A DNA stretch of 64,000 bases from Bacteroidota bacterium (lineage in GTDB: Bacteria > Bacteroidota > Bacteroidia > 2-12-FULL-35-15). Location of the stretch: contig JAOQAE010000006.1 in NCBI GenBank assembly GCA_025963725.1, positions 903,207-967,206 of the forward strand, written 5' to 3'. Made by a program: the position numbers and the translations under genes. Position 1 is the first letter of the stretch. Each line of letters opens with the position of its first letter. Under the pieces are notes generated by a model. It was given only the letters and a program-made list of their open reading frames with translations. It did no database searches and had not been told where the DNA came from. This document shows positions 29,157 through 36,691 of this stretch, in pieces.

Positions 29157-29195
29157 AAACGCCCTTCCCGACAACCGGAAGGGCGTTTTTGTTTT
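29157..29195 (+). terminator. Terminator after the PKD/T9SS gene
   Basis: AAACGCCCTTCC and GGAAGGGCGTTT form a 12-bp stem with an 8-nt loop, followed by TTGTTTTT. It ends exactly where the uvrC promoter begins. Confidence 0.93.
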
Positions 29196-29203
29196 TATCT
29201 TTG
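29196..29203 (+). promoter_or_regulatory. -7 element for uvrC (TATCTTTG)
   Basis: TAnnTTTG element 9 bp before the uvrC start codon, directly after the upstream terminator. The expected start site leaves a leader of only a few bases. Confidence 0.6.
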
Positions 29204-29212
29204 TAATCCCGC

Positions 29213-31030
29213 ATGCAAAAGCCCGAATACATACAAAATCTTCTTCGCACCATTCCCGACAGTCCGGGCGTGTACCAGTATTACGACGATACGGGCATGA
29301 TCATTTATGTGGGAAAGGCGAAAAGCCTGAAGAAGCGTGTTGCATCCTACTTCAACAAGGACCAGTACGAGAACGGCAAAACGAGGGTGCTGGTGCGAAA
29401 GATCGCCGACATCAAATACATTGTGGTGAACACCGAGATCGATGCGCTGCTGCTGGAAAACAACCTGATCAAAAAATACCAGCCGCGCTACAACGTGATG
29501 CTGAAGGACGACAAGACCTATCCCTGGATCTGCATCAAGAATGAGCGCTTTCCGAGGGTGTTCCCTACGCGCAACGTGGTCCGCGACGGCTCGCTGTATT
29601 TCGGCCCTTATGCTTCGGTGCGTGTGATGCACATGGTGCTCGACCTGATCAGGCAGCTGTTCAACCTGCGCAACTGCAATTACCAGCTTACGGAAGAGAA
29701 CATCAAGGCGGGAAAATTCAAGGTATGCCTCGAATACCATATCGGCAACTGTGCTGCCCCTTGTGTGGCGAAGGAAACAGAAGCGGAATACAACCAGACG
29801 ATCGCCGCGATCAAGGACATTGTAAAAGGAAATGCAAGCTCCGTTGCCAAATACCTGAAAGACATTTTGCAGGAGCAGGTGGCAAAAATGCAATACGAAA
29901 AAGCCGCCTTAACCAAAGAAAAATTAGACCTGCTGGAAAAATTCCAGAGCAAGTCAACCGTGGTAAACCCTACCATTACCGATGTTGACGTGTATTCCAT
30001 CATTACCGACGAGCGCAGCGGCTATGTGAATTTCCTGAAGATCATGAACGGCTCCATCATCCAGTCGCACACGATCGAATTAAAGAAGAAGCTGGAAGAA
30101 ACTCCGGAAGAGCTGCTGACGCTTGCTATCATTGAATTACGCGAACGCTTCGAAAGCAATGCGAAAGAAGTGCTCGTACCCTTTGAGCTGGACCTGCAAT
30201 TGCCGGGCTCGGAATTTTTTGTGCCGCAGCGCGGCGATAAAAAACAATTGCTGGAGCTTTCCGTTCGCAACGTGGAATATTTCAGAAGGGATAAGCTAAA
30301 GCAGGAAAGCCTCGTGGATCCGGAGCGCCATACCAAGCGCATCCTCGAGCAGATGAAGAAAGACCTGCACTTAACGGAAGAACCGCGCCATATCGAATGC
30401 TTTGATAACTCCAATTTCCAGGGAGCTTATCCGGTTGCGGCCATGACCGTATTTAAGGATACAAAACCAAGCAAAAAAGATTATCGTCATTTCAACATCA
30501 AGACCGTGGAAGGGCCGGATGATTTCGCTTCCATGGAAGAGATCATCTACAGGAGATACAAGCGCGTGCTGGAGGAGAATGCCCCTCTACCGCAGCTGAT
30601 CGTGATCGACGGGGGAAAAGGACAATTAAGCTCCGCGCTCGAAAGCCTTGAAAAATTAGGGCTGAGAGGAAAGGTTGGAATTATCGGCATCGCCAAAAAA
30701 CTCGAGGAGATCTATTTCCCGGGAGATTCCATTCCGATGTACCTCGATAAGCGCAGCGAGACATTGAAGATCATCCAGCAGATCCGCGATGAGGCACACA
30801 GGTTCGGCATTACGCATCATCGCAAGCGCCGCGACAAGGGCACTTTGAAAACAGAGCTCACGGAGATCAAAGGCATCAGCGATACCACAGCGAACAAGCT
30901 GCTCTCGCATTTTAAATCTGTGAAGCGTGTGAAAGAAGCCACCGAAGAGGAGCTGGCTGCTGTGATCGGGAAGGCAAAAGCGAAAACGGTGGCTGATTTT
31001 TATAAGAAGGAAGTTCCGCCGGCGGTTTAA
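29213..31030 (+). CDS. uvrC: Excinuclease ABC subunit C
   Basis: A 605-residue UvrC, which makes both incisions in nucleotide excision repair after UvrAB damage recognition. The N-terminal GIY-YIG domain makes the 3' cut (PGVYQYYDDTG, IIYVGKAKSLKKRVASYF, ~18-52); CLEYHIGNCAAPC is the conserved Cys region (~177-189); the UVR motif lies near 208-240; the RNase H-like domain (ECFDNSNFQGAYPVAAMTVF, ~400-420) makes the 5' cut; and a HhH2 region (LTEIKGISDTTANKLLSHF) ends the protein. Full length for the family. A tiny leader is predicted from its promoter position. Confidence 0.97.
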   Translation: MQKPEYIQNLLRTIPDSPGVYQYYDDTGMIIYVGKAKSLKKRVASYFNKDQYENGKTRVLVRKIADIKYIVVNTEIDALLLENNLIKKYQPRYNVMLKDDKTYPWICIKNERFPRVFPTRNVVRDGSLYFGPYASVRVMHMVLDLIRQLFNLRNCNYQLTEENIKAGKFKVCLEYHIGNCAAPCVAKETEAEYNQTIAAIKDIVKGNASSVAKYLKDILQEQVAKMQYEKAALTKEKLDLLEKFQSKSTVVNPTITDVDVYSIITDERSGYVNFLKIMNGSIIQSHTIELKKKLEETPEELLTLAIIELRERFESNAKEVLVPFELDLQLPGSEFFVPQRGDKKQLLELSVRNVEYFRRDKLKQESLVDPERHTKRILEQMKKDLHLTEEPRHIECFDNSNFQGAYPVAAMTVFKDTKPSKKDYRHFNIKTVEGPDDFASMEEIIYRRYKRVLEENAPLPQLIVIDGGKGQLSSALESLEKLGLRGKVGIIGIAKKLEEIYFPGDSIPMYLDKRSETLKIIQQIRDEAHRFGITHHRKRRDKGTLKTELTEIKGISDTTANKLLSHFKSVKRVKEATEEELAAVIGKAKAKTVADFYKKEVPPAV

Positions 31031-31035
31031 TCGCC

Positions 31036-31193
31036 GTCAGTTCGAGTGTCACGCTTTTTCAACGTGATGTATCGAGAACTGATTTTACCTATGTCTACTT
31101 CTCGATACGCTCCACTGCGTTTCGCACTCGAAGTGACATTATAATCGCCGTCAGTTCGAGTGTCACGCTTTTTCAGCGTGATGTATCGAGAAC
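31036..31193. repeat. Three copies of the GTCAGTTCGAG/TATCGAGAAC dispersed repeat
   Basis: Copies at 31036-31079 and 31150-31193 (plus orientation, GTCAGTTCGAGTGTCACGCT ... ATGTATCGAGAAC) flank an inverted, diverged copy at 31099-31137 (TTCTCGATACGCTCCACTGC ... CACTCGAAGTGAC). Each copy contains an inner hairpin (TCACGCTTTTTCAGCGTGA). The two outer copies differ at one base. They lie between uvrC and a small membrane protein gene. Confidence 0.85.
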
Positions 31194-31219
31194 GCGGCGC
31201 GGGAAAAAACACTCAAAAT

Positions 31220-31480
31220 ATGAAATACATACTCACAATCAGCTCGCTCTTTTTTTTCTTACAGTTTCTCCTTACAATGTTTCGCTTTCTTTTTATTTCA
31301 AATGACGGAGAAATGGGAAGCCTGATCGCATTTGCGATCATTAGCATCGGACTGATCTATTATTCTGTGTTAAGCGTGATCATCTTCAAGAAGCTGATCC
31401 GGGAAGATCGTAAGAACTATCTTTTATACTCTGTCCTGGTTCTGATCGCACCTGCTTTATTTATTATTGCATCGCTCTAA
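31220..31480 (+). CDS. Small three-helix membrane protein, function unknown
   Basis: An 86-residue protein. Start ATG 31220 (MKYILTISSLFFFLQFLLTM) rather than 31160, because the upstream stretch is the dispersed repeat. Three hydrophobic segments at about 3-24, 33-54 and 66-84 are separated by short charged loops (KKLIREDRKN). Inner-membrane location likely. I do not recognise the family. The reading frame is supported by the terminator directly after it, but the protein could be spurious. Confidence 0.55.
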   Translation: MKYILTISSLFFFLQFLLTMFRFLFISNDGEMGSLIAFAIISIGLIYYSVLSVIIFKKLIREDRKNYLLYSVLVLIAPALFIIASL

Positions 31481-31487
31481 TGTGTAT

Positions 31488-31520
31488 ACCCCTGTCAGGG
31501 TTTGAAACCCTGACAGGGGT
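31488..31520. terminator. Strong bidirectional terminator
   Basis: A perfect 16-bp stem, ACCCCTGTCAGGGTTT / AAACCCTGACAGGGGT, with a single G loop. It separates convergent genes: the small membrane protein and the GT39-like gene. An almost identical sequence is frequent in other Bacteroidota genomes, as I recall. Confidence 0.85.
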
Positions 31521-31523
31521 TTA

Positions 31524-33530
31524 TTATTTATAAACGGTCACTTCCCAGTGATCATACTCCAGCGAAACCTTCGCAGGATTCCAGAGATATACCTTCAGCT
31601 CATCGGCAGGAGCTTTAAAAGGAGGCAGCACAAACTGAAATTCCATGCTTTGTTTCAGATCCTCATCTTTAAAGTAATCATGCAGCGTAAAGCTCTGGTA
31701 GAAAAGCTGTCCGGAGGCGCCACTGACAGAAGCCACCAGTTGAACATCCTGCAGCGAGCCTTTAAGAAGGTCTGCGCTTACCAGCACTTTCAGCCCCGCA
31801 GTATCCTTCAGCTCGGATGCTTTTACGGAAGCGGTAAGCCCGTATTCTGTAGCTGCATCCAGCACCGCATGATGCGTTGCCGTATCGGCGGAGCTGGCTT
31901 CATACAAGAAGAGCGTCCTTTCCGGCGTGATCCCTAAAAACTGTTTTAAATTTTTTGCGTGAAGCTCTCTGCTCTTTTTGTAAAACGACACCCTGCCCGT
32001 GCTGCCAATGCATTCCAGCATAGCCGTTAGCGGAGGATAATTTTTGATCACATCCGAAACAAGGTAAATGTCCTGTATGGCAACGTAATCCCAATCGCAC
32101 CACTGCAATGCCATTCCGATGTTTTTATGCGTGGTGCCCATCACAGTGTAGCCCTTGCGGTTCATCAGGATCAGCGGCACATTGGTGGTATAGGCATCTA
32201 TCACGAGAACCTTTGCATCGGCAGGAACTCCGATCGAATCAAGGAACTGCGCCGTGCCTGTAAAATTCTGGCGCGTGATCTCCACCCGGTCCCAGGGGCC
32301 GCTGCTGTAACGCTCAGCCTGCGTATTGCGGTTGGAGATAAAAAACAAAAGGGCTGTGATGCCGAAGCCAATCCCCCAGCCGAGCGTTTGCTTTTTTGTT
32401 TCCAGCGGAAGGTTCTTGATGATGAGCAAGAACAACAGAACTGTTGGAACAAAAAGCGAATCGAGGAAATAATAATCGTGCGCATAGAACTGGCGCATCA
32501 TCAGTAAAAAGTAAATGCCCGTTCCGGCAGCGATGATCAGGAGCTGGAACCAGTATTTCTTATCCTCTTCCATATACCCTTTACGCCTGTAAAATGTGCG
32601 GGCGGAGATCAGCAGCAGCACAAAGACGAGGATGTAATGCCACATGGTGAAATAGTGAAAGCACCAGTGATCGTACATCTCAGCAAGGATCTCTTTGAAC
32701 TCCGTAAAGCTTTTGGCAGGCATGAGGCTGTCGAGGAACATATTGCCATACATGCGGCCCAGGTGAATGTTGTAGAGGTAATAGGAGCCGAAGATGGAGA
32801 AGGCTACAGCTATTGCAATGGCTTCGTGTATAAACCTCACCCCTCCTTCGACAGGCTCAGGACAGGCTTTCCCCTCTCCGGAGGAGAGGGGAGAAAAAAA
32901 ACTCCGTGCGTAAATAAGCAATTGCTGTAACAACACAGCGAAAAGGAAAATAACAAATGGCAGGCGCAGCAGCGCAGCGAGTAAAAGGAACGCAACCGCC
33001 AGGTAAAAATGTTTTTTCAGCGCGTTCTCCTTATAGGAAAAGAAATAATAATATCCTGCAAACACCAGTGCGATCGCAGGGATGCTGGGAATAAAGCCCG
33101 CCTGGTAATAGGCATAAACAGGTGAGAAGAACACAAACAGCACCACCAGCCATGATTTGATCTCCGAGCCGCTCATTTTTTTTGCGAGCAGGTACAAATA
33201 GATCAGTCCGCCGATGCTCACACACAGCGTATACAGGCGGAAGATCACAGGTGCCGTGCTGCCGCAAGCCTTCATGATGAGCGCAACGATAAACTCGCTG
33301 AGCGGAAGGTCCACGCGGGTGATGCCATCCACCGTTTGCAGGTTGAAGGTGGCAGGATGAAAAATATCGAAGCCGTTATCGAGGAAGCGCAGCGCGATGG
33401 CATAGCGGTCGCTTTGTGTCCAGGCATGAATGAAGGAAGGAAAAAGATGAATGCTTGAACAATACAGCACAGCGCTTAGCAGCGCCAACACCAATACGAG
33501 CAATGGAACCGAACGTTTATTGGGGATCAT
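31524..33530 (-). CDS. GT39-like integral membrane glycosyltransferase
   Basis: A 668-residue polytopic protein with a GT-C fold outline: a first membrane helix, then the extracytoplasmic loop with an early Asp (AWTQSDRYAIALRFLDNGF, ~35-53) and FHPATFN, and 10 or more further membrane helices followed by a ~200-residue soluble C-terminus. It resembles ArnT/PMT-like (GT39) enzymes that use polyprenyl-phosphate sugars. An in-frame dispersed repeat adds ~18 codons at about residues 213-230 (SPLSSGEGKACPEPVEGG). Gene order with gpsA, GT9 and methyltransferase suggests envelope glycolipid or O-antigen work. Donor and acceptor unknown. Confidence 0.75.
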   Translation of the reverse strand: MIPNKRSVPLLVLVLALLSAVLYCSSIHLFPSFIHAWTQSDRYAIALRFLDNGFDIFHPATFNLQTVDGITRVDLPLSEFIVALIMKACGSTAPVIFRLYTLCVSIGGLIYLYLLAKKMSGSEIKSWLVVLFVFFSPVYAYYQAGFIPSIPAIALVFAGYYYFFSYKENALKKHFYLAVAFLLLAALLRLPFVIFLFAVLLQQLLIYARSFFSPLSSGEGKACPEPVEGGVRFIHEAIAIAVAFSIFGSYYLYNIHLGRMYGNMFLDSLMPAKSFTEFKEILAEMYDHWCFHYFTMWHYILVFVLLLISARTFYRRKGYMEEDKKYWFQLLIIAAGTGIYFLLMMRQFYAHDYYFLDSLFVPTVLLFLLIIKNLPLETKKQTLGWGIGFGITALLFFISNRNTQAERYSSGPWDRVEITRQNFTGTAQFLDSIGVPADAKVLVIDAYTTNVPLILMNRKGYTVMGTTHKNIGMALQWCDWDYVAIQDIYLVSDVIKNYPPLTAMLECIGSTGRVSFYKKSRELHAKNLKQFLGITPERTLFLYEASSADTATHHAVLDAATEYGLTASVKASELKDTAGLKVLVSADLLKGSLQDVQLVASVSGASGQLFYQSFTLHDYFKDEDLKQSMEFQFVLPPFKAPADELKVYLWNPAKVSLEYDHWEVTVYK
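32840..32893. repeat. In-frame dispersed repeat inside the GT39-like gene
   Basis: CCTTCGACAGGCTCAGGACA followed by GGCTTT and CCCCTCTCCGGAGGAGAGGG, a sequence combination typical of mobile intergenic repeats. Read on the minus strand it codes for the CPEPVEG peptide and adds no stop. The second half is a perfect inverted repeat (CCCCTCTCC/GGAGAGGGG). Confidence 0.85.
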
Positions 33531-33541
33531 AACCGGAAACT

Positions 33542-34537
33542 TTATGATAATTTATCCGTGAGCAGTTTCATTTCAATGGCCGGGGAGATCTTCTCGTACA
33601 CGATGTTGTATACGGCATCGGTGATCGGCATCTCCACCTTGTATTTTTTGTTGATCTCGTGAATGCATTTCACGCCGTAATATCCTTCCGCGATCATGTT
33701 CATTTCCATCTGCGCGTATTTTACGGAATAGCCCTTGCCTACCATGTTCCCGAACATGCGGTTGCGGCTGAATTGTGAATAGGCTGTTACGAGAAGATCG
33801 CCGAGATAGGCAGAGCTTTTGATGTCGCGGTCGATCGGGTGCACCACATCCACAAAGGCCTTGATCTCCTGGATGGCGTTGGAGATGAGCACCGCCTGGA
33901 AATTATCGCCATAGCCCAGGCCATGGCAGATGCCGCTTGCGATCGCAAATACATTCTTCAGCACGGCAGAATATTCCGTTCCGAAAATATCGTCCGACAC
34001 GGTTGTTTTGATGTAGCGGCAATTCAGCTGCGAAGCTACAAAGGCTGCATTCTCCGTATCCTGCGAGGCGATGGTTAAGTAGGAAAGCTTTTCCATCGCT
34101 ACCTCTTCCGCATGACAGGGCCCGGTGATCACACCGATGTTCGCCATCGGGATGGAATACTCGGTGTTAAAAAATTCACCTACAATAAGATTATGCTCAG
34201 GCACAATTCCCTTGATCGCGGAAAACACCTTTTTGTTTTTGAAGTCTTCGGCGGTCAATCCCGACAATGCATCCTTTAAAAATGCGGAAGGCACGGCCAT
34301 GATGAGCACATCGGCCTTTGCAACCACGTCCTTCAGGTCGGTGTTGAGCAGTAGCTTGTTTGTATCGAACTCCACGGAAGTGAGGTAGTTCGGATTGTGC
34401 TTGTATTTTTTAATATGCTCCACCACCGTGCTGCTGCGCAGCCACCAATGGATCTGGCTCGAATTGTTGCAAAGCATTTTTACAATAGCCGTTGCCCAGC
34501 TTCCTCCTCCAATAACTGCTATTTGTGCTGTACTCAT
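33542..34537 (-). CDS. gpsA: Glycerol-3-phosphate dehydrogenase [NAD(P)+]
   Basis: A 331-residue GpsA, which reduces dihydroxyacetone phosphate to sn-glycerol 3-phosphate, the backbone for phospholipids. N-terminal Rossmann motif AVIGGGSWATAIVKML (GGGxxA), then MAVPSAFLKDAL, KGIVPEHN, and the catalytic Lys in NVFAIASGICHGLGYGDN-type helix. Length is normal. It starts 11 bp upstream of the GT39-like gene on the same strand. Cytosolic. High confidence. Confidence 0.96.
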   Translation of the reverse strand: MSTAQIAVIGGGSWATAIVKMLCNNSSQIHWWLRSSTVVEHIKKYKHNPNYLTSVEFDTNKLLLNTDLKDVVAKADVLIMAVPSAFLKDALSGLTAEDFKNKKVFSAIKGIVPEHNLIVGEFFNTEYSIPMANIGVITGPCHAEEVAMEKLSYLTIASQDTENAAFVASQLNCRYIKTTVSDDIFGTEYSAVLKNVFAIASGICHGLGYGDNFQAVLISNAIQEIKAFVDVVHPIDRDIKSSAYLGDLLVTAYSQFSRNRMFGNMVGKGYSVKYAQMEMNMIAEGYYGVKCIHEINKKYKVEMPITDAVYNIVYEKISPAIEMKLLTDKLS

Positions 34538-34582
34538 ATCTCTCTTGTTAAATTACAGATTGAAATTACACTTTTTTTGCTT

Positions 34583-35824
34583 TCAGCGCAACACTACCCC
34601 GAGCGGCATTTTATCGGGGTCGATGTAATCGGGCTCCGGGAATGCTGCCACGTCGAACTCATTGCGGAATGCCCGGTTCACGGCGTCCAGCACCTCGCTT
34701 ACCGCTATCTTTTTCATGCACTGGTTATTTCCCGCGCAGGGCGGAATAATGAACTCATGCACGCATGGACTGCAATATACATTTTTGTAGATCGACACCG
34801 TTCTTCCCATTCCGCCGTATTGCTGGGGCGAGCAGGGCCCGAACAATGAGACCGTTTTTACATGCATTGCAAAGGCAAGGTGCATCGGGCCGGTATCGTT
34901 GGTGATGAGCAGGCCGGCATGCGCGATGAGTGCGATAAGCTCCTGCAGGTTCAGCTTCCCGGATGAATCGATCACAGATGGAAATTCTCCCAGCTGTGAA
35001 ACAATGGAATGCACATAGCTCATTTCATTCTTATCGCCGATCAGGATTATTTTCAGATCGGGCCTTTCCGTCAACAGCACTTTCAGCAGCGTCACCACAT
35101 TGTCTGCCGGCCACCTGCGCTCGAGGCGAAGGTCGGAAGCATTCGGGTTCAGCAGCACATAACCTTCCGGAAGGGCGATGCCAAGCTTTGTATTGATGAC
35201 TTGCATCGCTCCGGGATCGATGGCGGCGCGGTTCATGCTCACTTCAGAAATGATCTCCCTGCAGCCCATTAACCGTGCAAACTGCAAATAGGTTTGCGAT
35301 ACGGGCGATTTGATGTTGAAGAACATCATGTGCGTGTACATTCCTTTGCGGTACGTTTTATCATCCTTGAAAAAGCCCATGCGGTTGCGCGCAAGGCTCA
35401 CGGTAGTGATCACACTGCTGTAGTTGGAATAGATCTCAAGGTCGATGTACACATCAGGCCGGTTCTTCCAGAGCTTCAGCAGAAGACGGATGTTAGATGC
35501 GATGAGCGATGCGATGCTCTTATCGGACACATGCATCACTTCATCCACCTCATCAATAAAGCGGAACAGGGGAACATTAGAAACATTGGTGATGAACACG
35601 ATGCGGGCAGCAGGATAATTCAGCCGAAGGGTTTTCAATAAGGGCGTTGCCTGCACAATGCTTCCCATGCCCACGAACTTGCAGACAGCAATAGTTTTTA
35701 CAGGACGGTCGAGCGAATGATCGATGCGGAGTATGAAGCCAAGCATACGCGCCAGCACGTTCAGCAGGTATACCATTGGTAACCCTGCGAGCCTGTCGAT
35801 GATTATTTTGTTCTTCAGCTTCAA
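34583..35824 (-). CDS. GT9 heptosyltransferase-like glycosyltransferase
   Basis: A 413-residue GT9 (ADP-heptose:LPS heptosyltransferase-like, GT-B fold) enzyme. Recognisable segments: AVCKFVGMGSIVQATPLLKT (N-terminal domain), ILLNPNASDLRLERRWP and the diphosphate/acceptor motif LLITNDTGPMHLAFAMHVKT with SLFGPCSP. It overlaps the upstream methyltransferase gene by 4 bp, so they are co-translated. By family it adds a sugar to lipid-A-core or another surface glycan. C-terminal ~40 residues contain a Cys pair (CSPCVHEFIIPPCAGNNQC) that is unusual for classical heptosyltransferases. Confidence 0.88.
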   Translation of the reverse strand: MKLKNKIIIDRLAGLPMVYLLNVLARMLGFILRIDHSLDRPVKTIAVCKFVGMGSIVQATPLLKTLRLNYPAARIVFITNVSNVPLFRFIDEVDEVMHVSDKSIASLIASNIRLLLKLWKNRPDVYIDLEIYSNYSSVITTVSLARNRMGFFKDDKTYRKGMYTHMMFFNIKSPVSQTYLQFARLMGCREIISEVSMNRAAIDPGAMQVINTKLGIALPEGYVLLNPNASDLRLERRWPADNVVTLLKVLLTERPDLKIILIGDKNEMSYVHSIVSQLGEFPSVIDSSGKLNLQELIALIAHAGLLITNDTGPMHLAFAMHVKTVSLFGPCSPQQYGGMGRTVSIYKNVYCSPCVHEFIIPPCAGNNQCMKKIAVSEVLDAVNRAFRNEFDVAAFPEPDYIDPDKMPLGVVLR

Positions 35825-36690
35825 GGCCTGTTCTTTTTTAGGATCACCACCATCTCACCGATCGAAAAATAAAAGTTCTTCTTCCGGGCCTTCGCCGGCA
35901 ACAGCGCATGCAACAGGTTCACAACAGGCGTAAGCAGCCAGTGCCTGTATGCATTGTATTGTGTGTGCAGGTATTCGATGTTCAATGCCTTCTTTGATTT
36001 TTCATAATGCATAATGTGCAGGTTGCACTTCCCCGCAAGGTAGCTCATGGAGCCGTGGCTGAAATAAAAAAAATGCTCCGGTTTGTAATGCGTCCAGCGC
36101 CTGCCCATCAGGTTGTTCGAAACGGTTTTTGTATCCGGCATCATGATCATGATCAGGCCGTCGTCCTTCAGGAGCCCAGCAGCCTTCGAAAGCGTTTGCG
36201 CCGGAATGCGCACATGCTGGATCAGGTCCGACATGGTGATCACATCGAACATTTTCGGCGGGAAAGAGCATTGCTCCAGCGTTCCACAGAAAACATTTTC
36301 TTCACCCAACTTATCCTTTGCGATCTGCGATGAATATTCAGAGAGCTCCACGCCATAAGGCTGAAATCCTTCTTCCTTTGCAGCCTCAAGGAAATAGCCT
36401 GTAGCGCAGCCTACATCCAGAACCTTTCCGGTAGTAACATAGTTGCGGATGAGCGACAAGCGCAGCCGAAAGGTTGCGATCTTCATTTTCTTCGTGCTCC
36501 CATTATCCCGGGTATCCTGCACTCCAAGGGCCTGGTAAGAATTTCCGGAATACAGCTTTTTCAGCTCCTCATCGTTCATCTGCGGGTACAAAAACTCAAC
36601 GCCGCATTTGAGGCAGCAGAGGATCTGCCGCTCGGGCATAAGATCAAATTTTATTTCCACCTGTGGCGATCCGCATACAATGCAATCCAT
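35821..36690 (-). CDS. Class I SAM-dependent methyltransferase with N-terminal zinc ribbon
   Basis: A 289-residue methyltransferase. Residues 1-31 hold two CxxC pairs (CIVCGSP and CCLKCGVEF), a zinc-ribbon-like cap seen in surface-sugar methyltransferases. The SAM-binding motif is VLDVGCATGYFLEAAKEEGF (~90-109), followed by a motif II region MSDLIQHVRIP. It overlaps GT9 by 4 bp and is 1 bp from the large membrane gene upstream, so it lies in the same operon. Likely methylates a sugar or lipid in envelope glycan synthesis (inference from partners). Confidence 0.85.
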   Translation of the reverse strand: MDCIVCGSPQVEIKFDLMPERQILCCLKCGVEFLYPQMNDEELKKLYSGNSYQALGVQDTRDNGSTKKMKIATFRLRLSLIRNYVTTGKVLDVGCATGYFLEAAKEEGFQPYGVELSEYSSQIAKDKLGEENVFCGTLEQCSFPPKMFDVITMSDLIQHVRIPAQTLSKAAGLLKDDGLIMIMMPDTKTVSNNLMGRRWTHYKPEHFFYFSHGSMSYLAGKCNLHIMHYEKSKKALNIEYLHTQYNAYRHWLLTPVVNLLHALLPAKARKKNFYFSIGEMVVILKKNRP

Positions 36691-36691
36691 G

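Noticed and set aside
29195..29893. 232-codon antisense frame opposite uvrC
   Set aside because: Shadow frame with His/Val-rich low-complexity content and no start context; uvrC is certain.
31027..31212. 61-codon minus-strand open frame with repeated SRYITLKKRDTRTDG
   Set aside because: It is a translation of the dispersed repeat copies, not a protein.
34397..34849. 150-codon plus-strand frame opposite gpsA/GT9
   Set aside because: No homology pattern, crosses two well-supported genes on the other strand.
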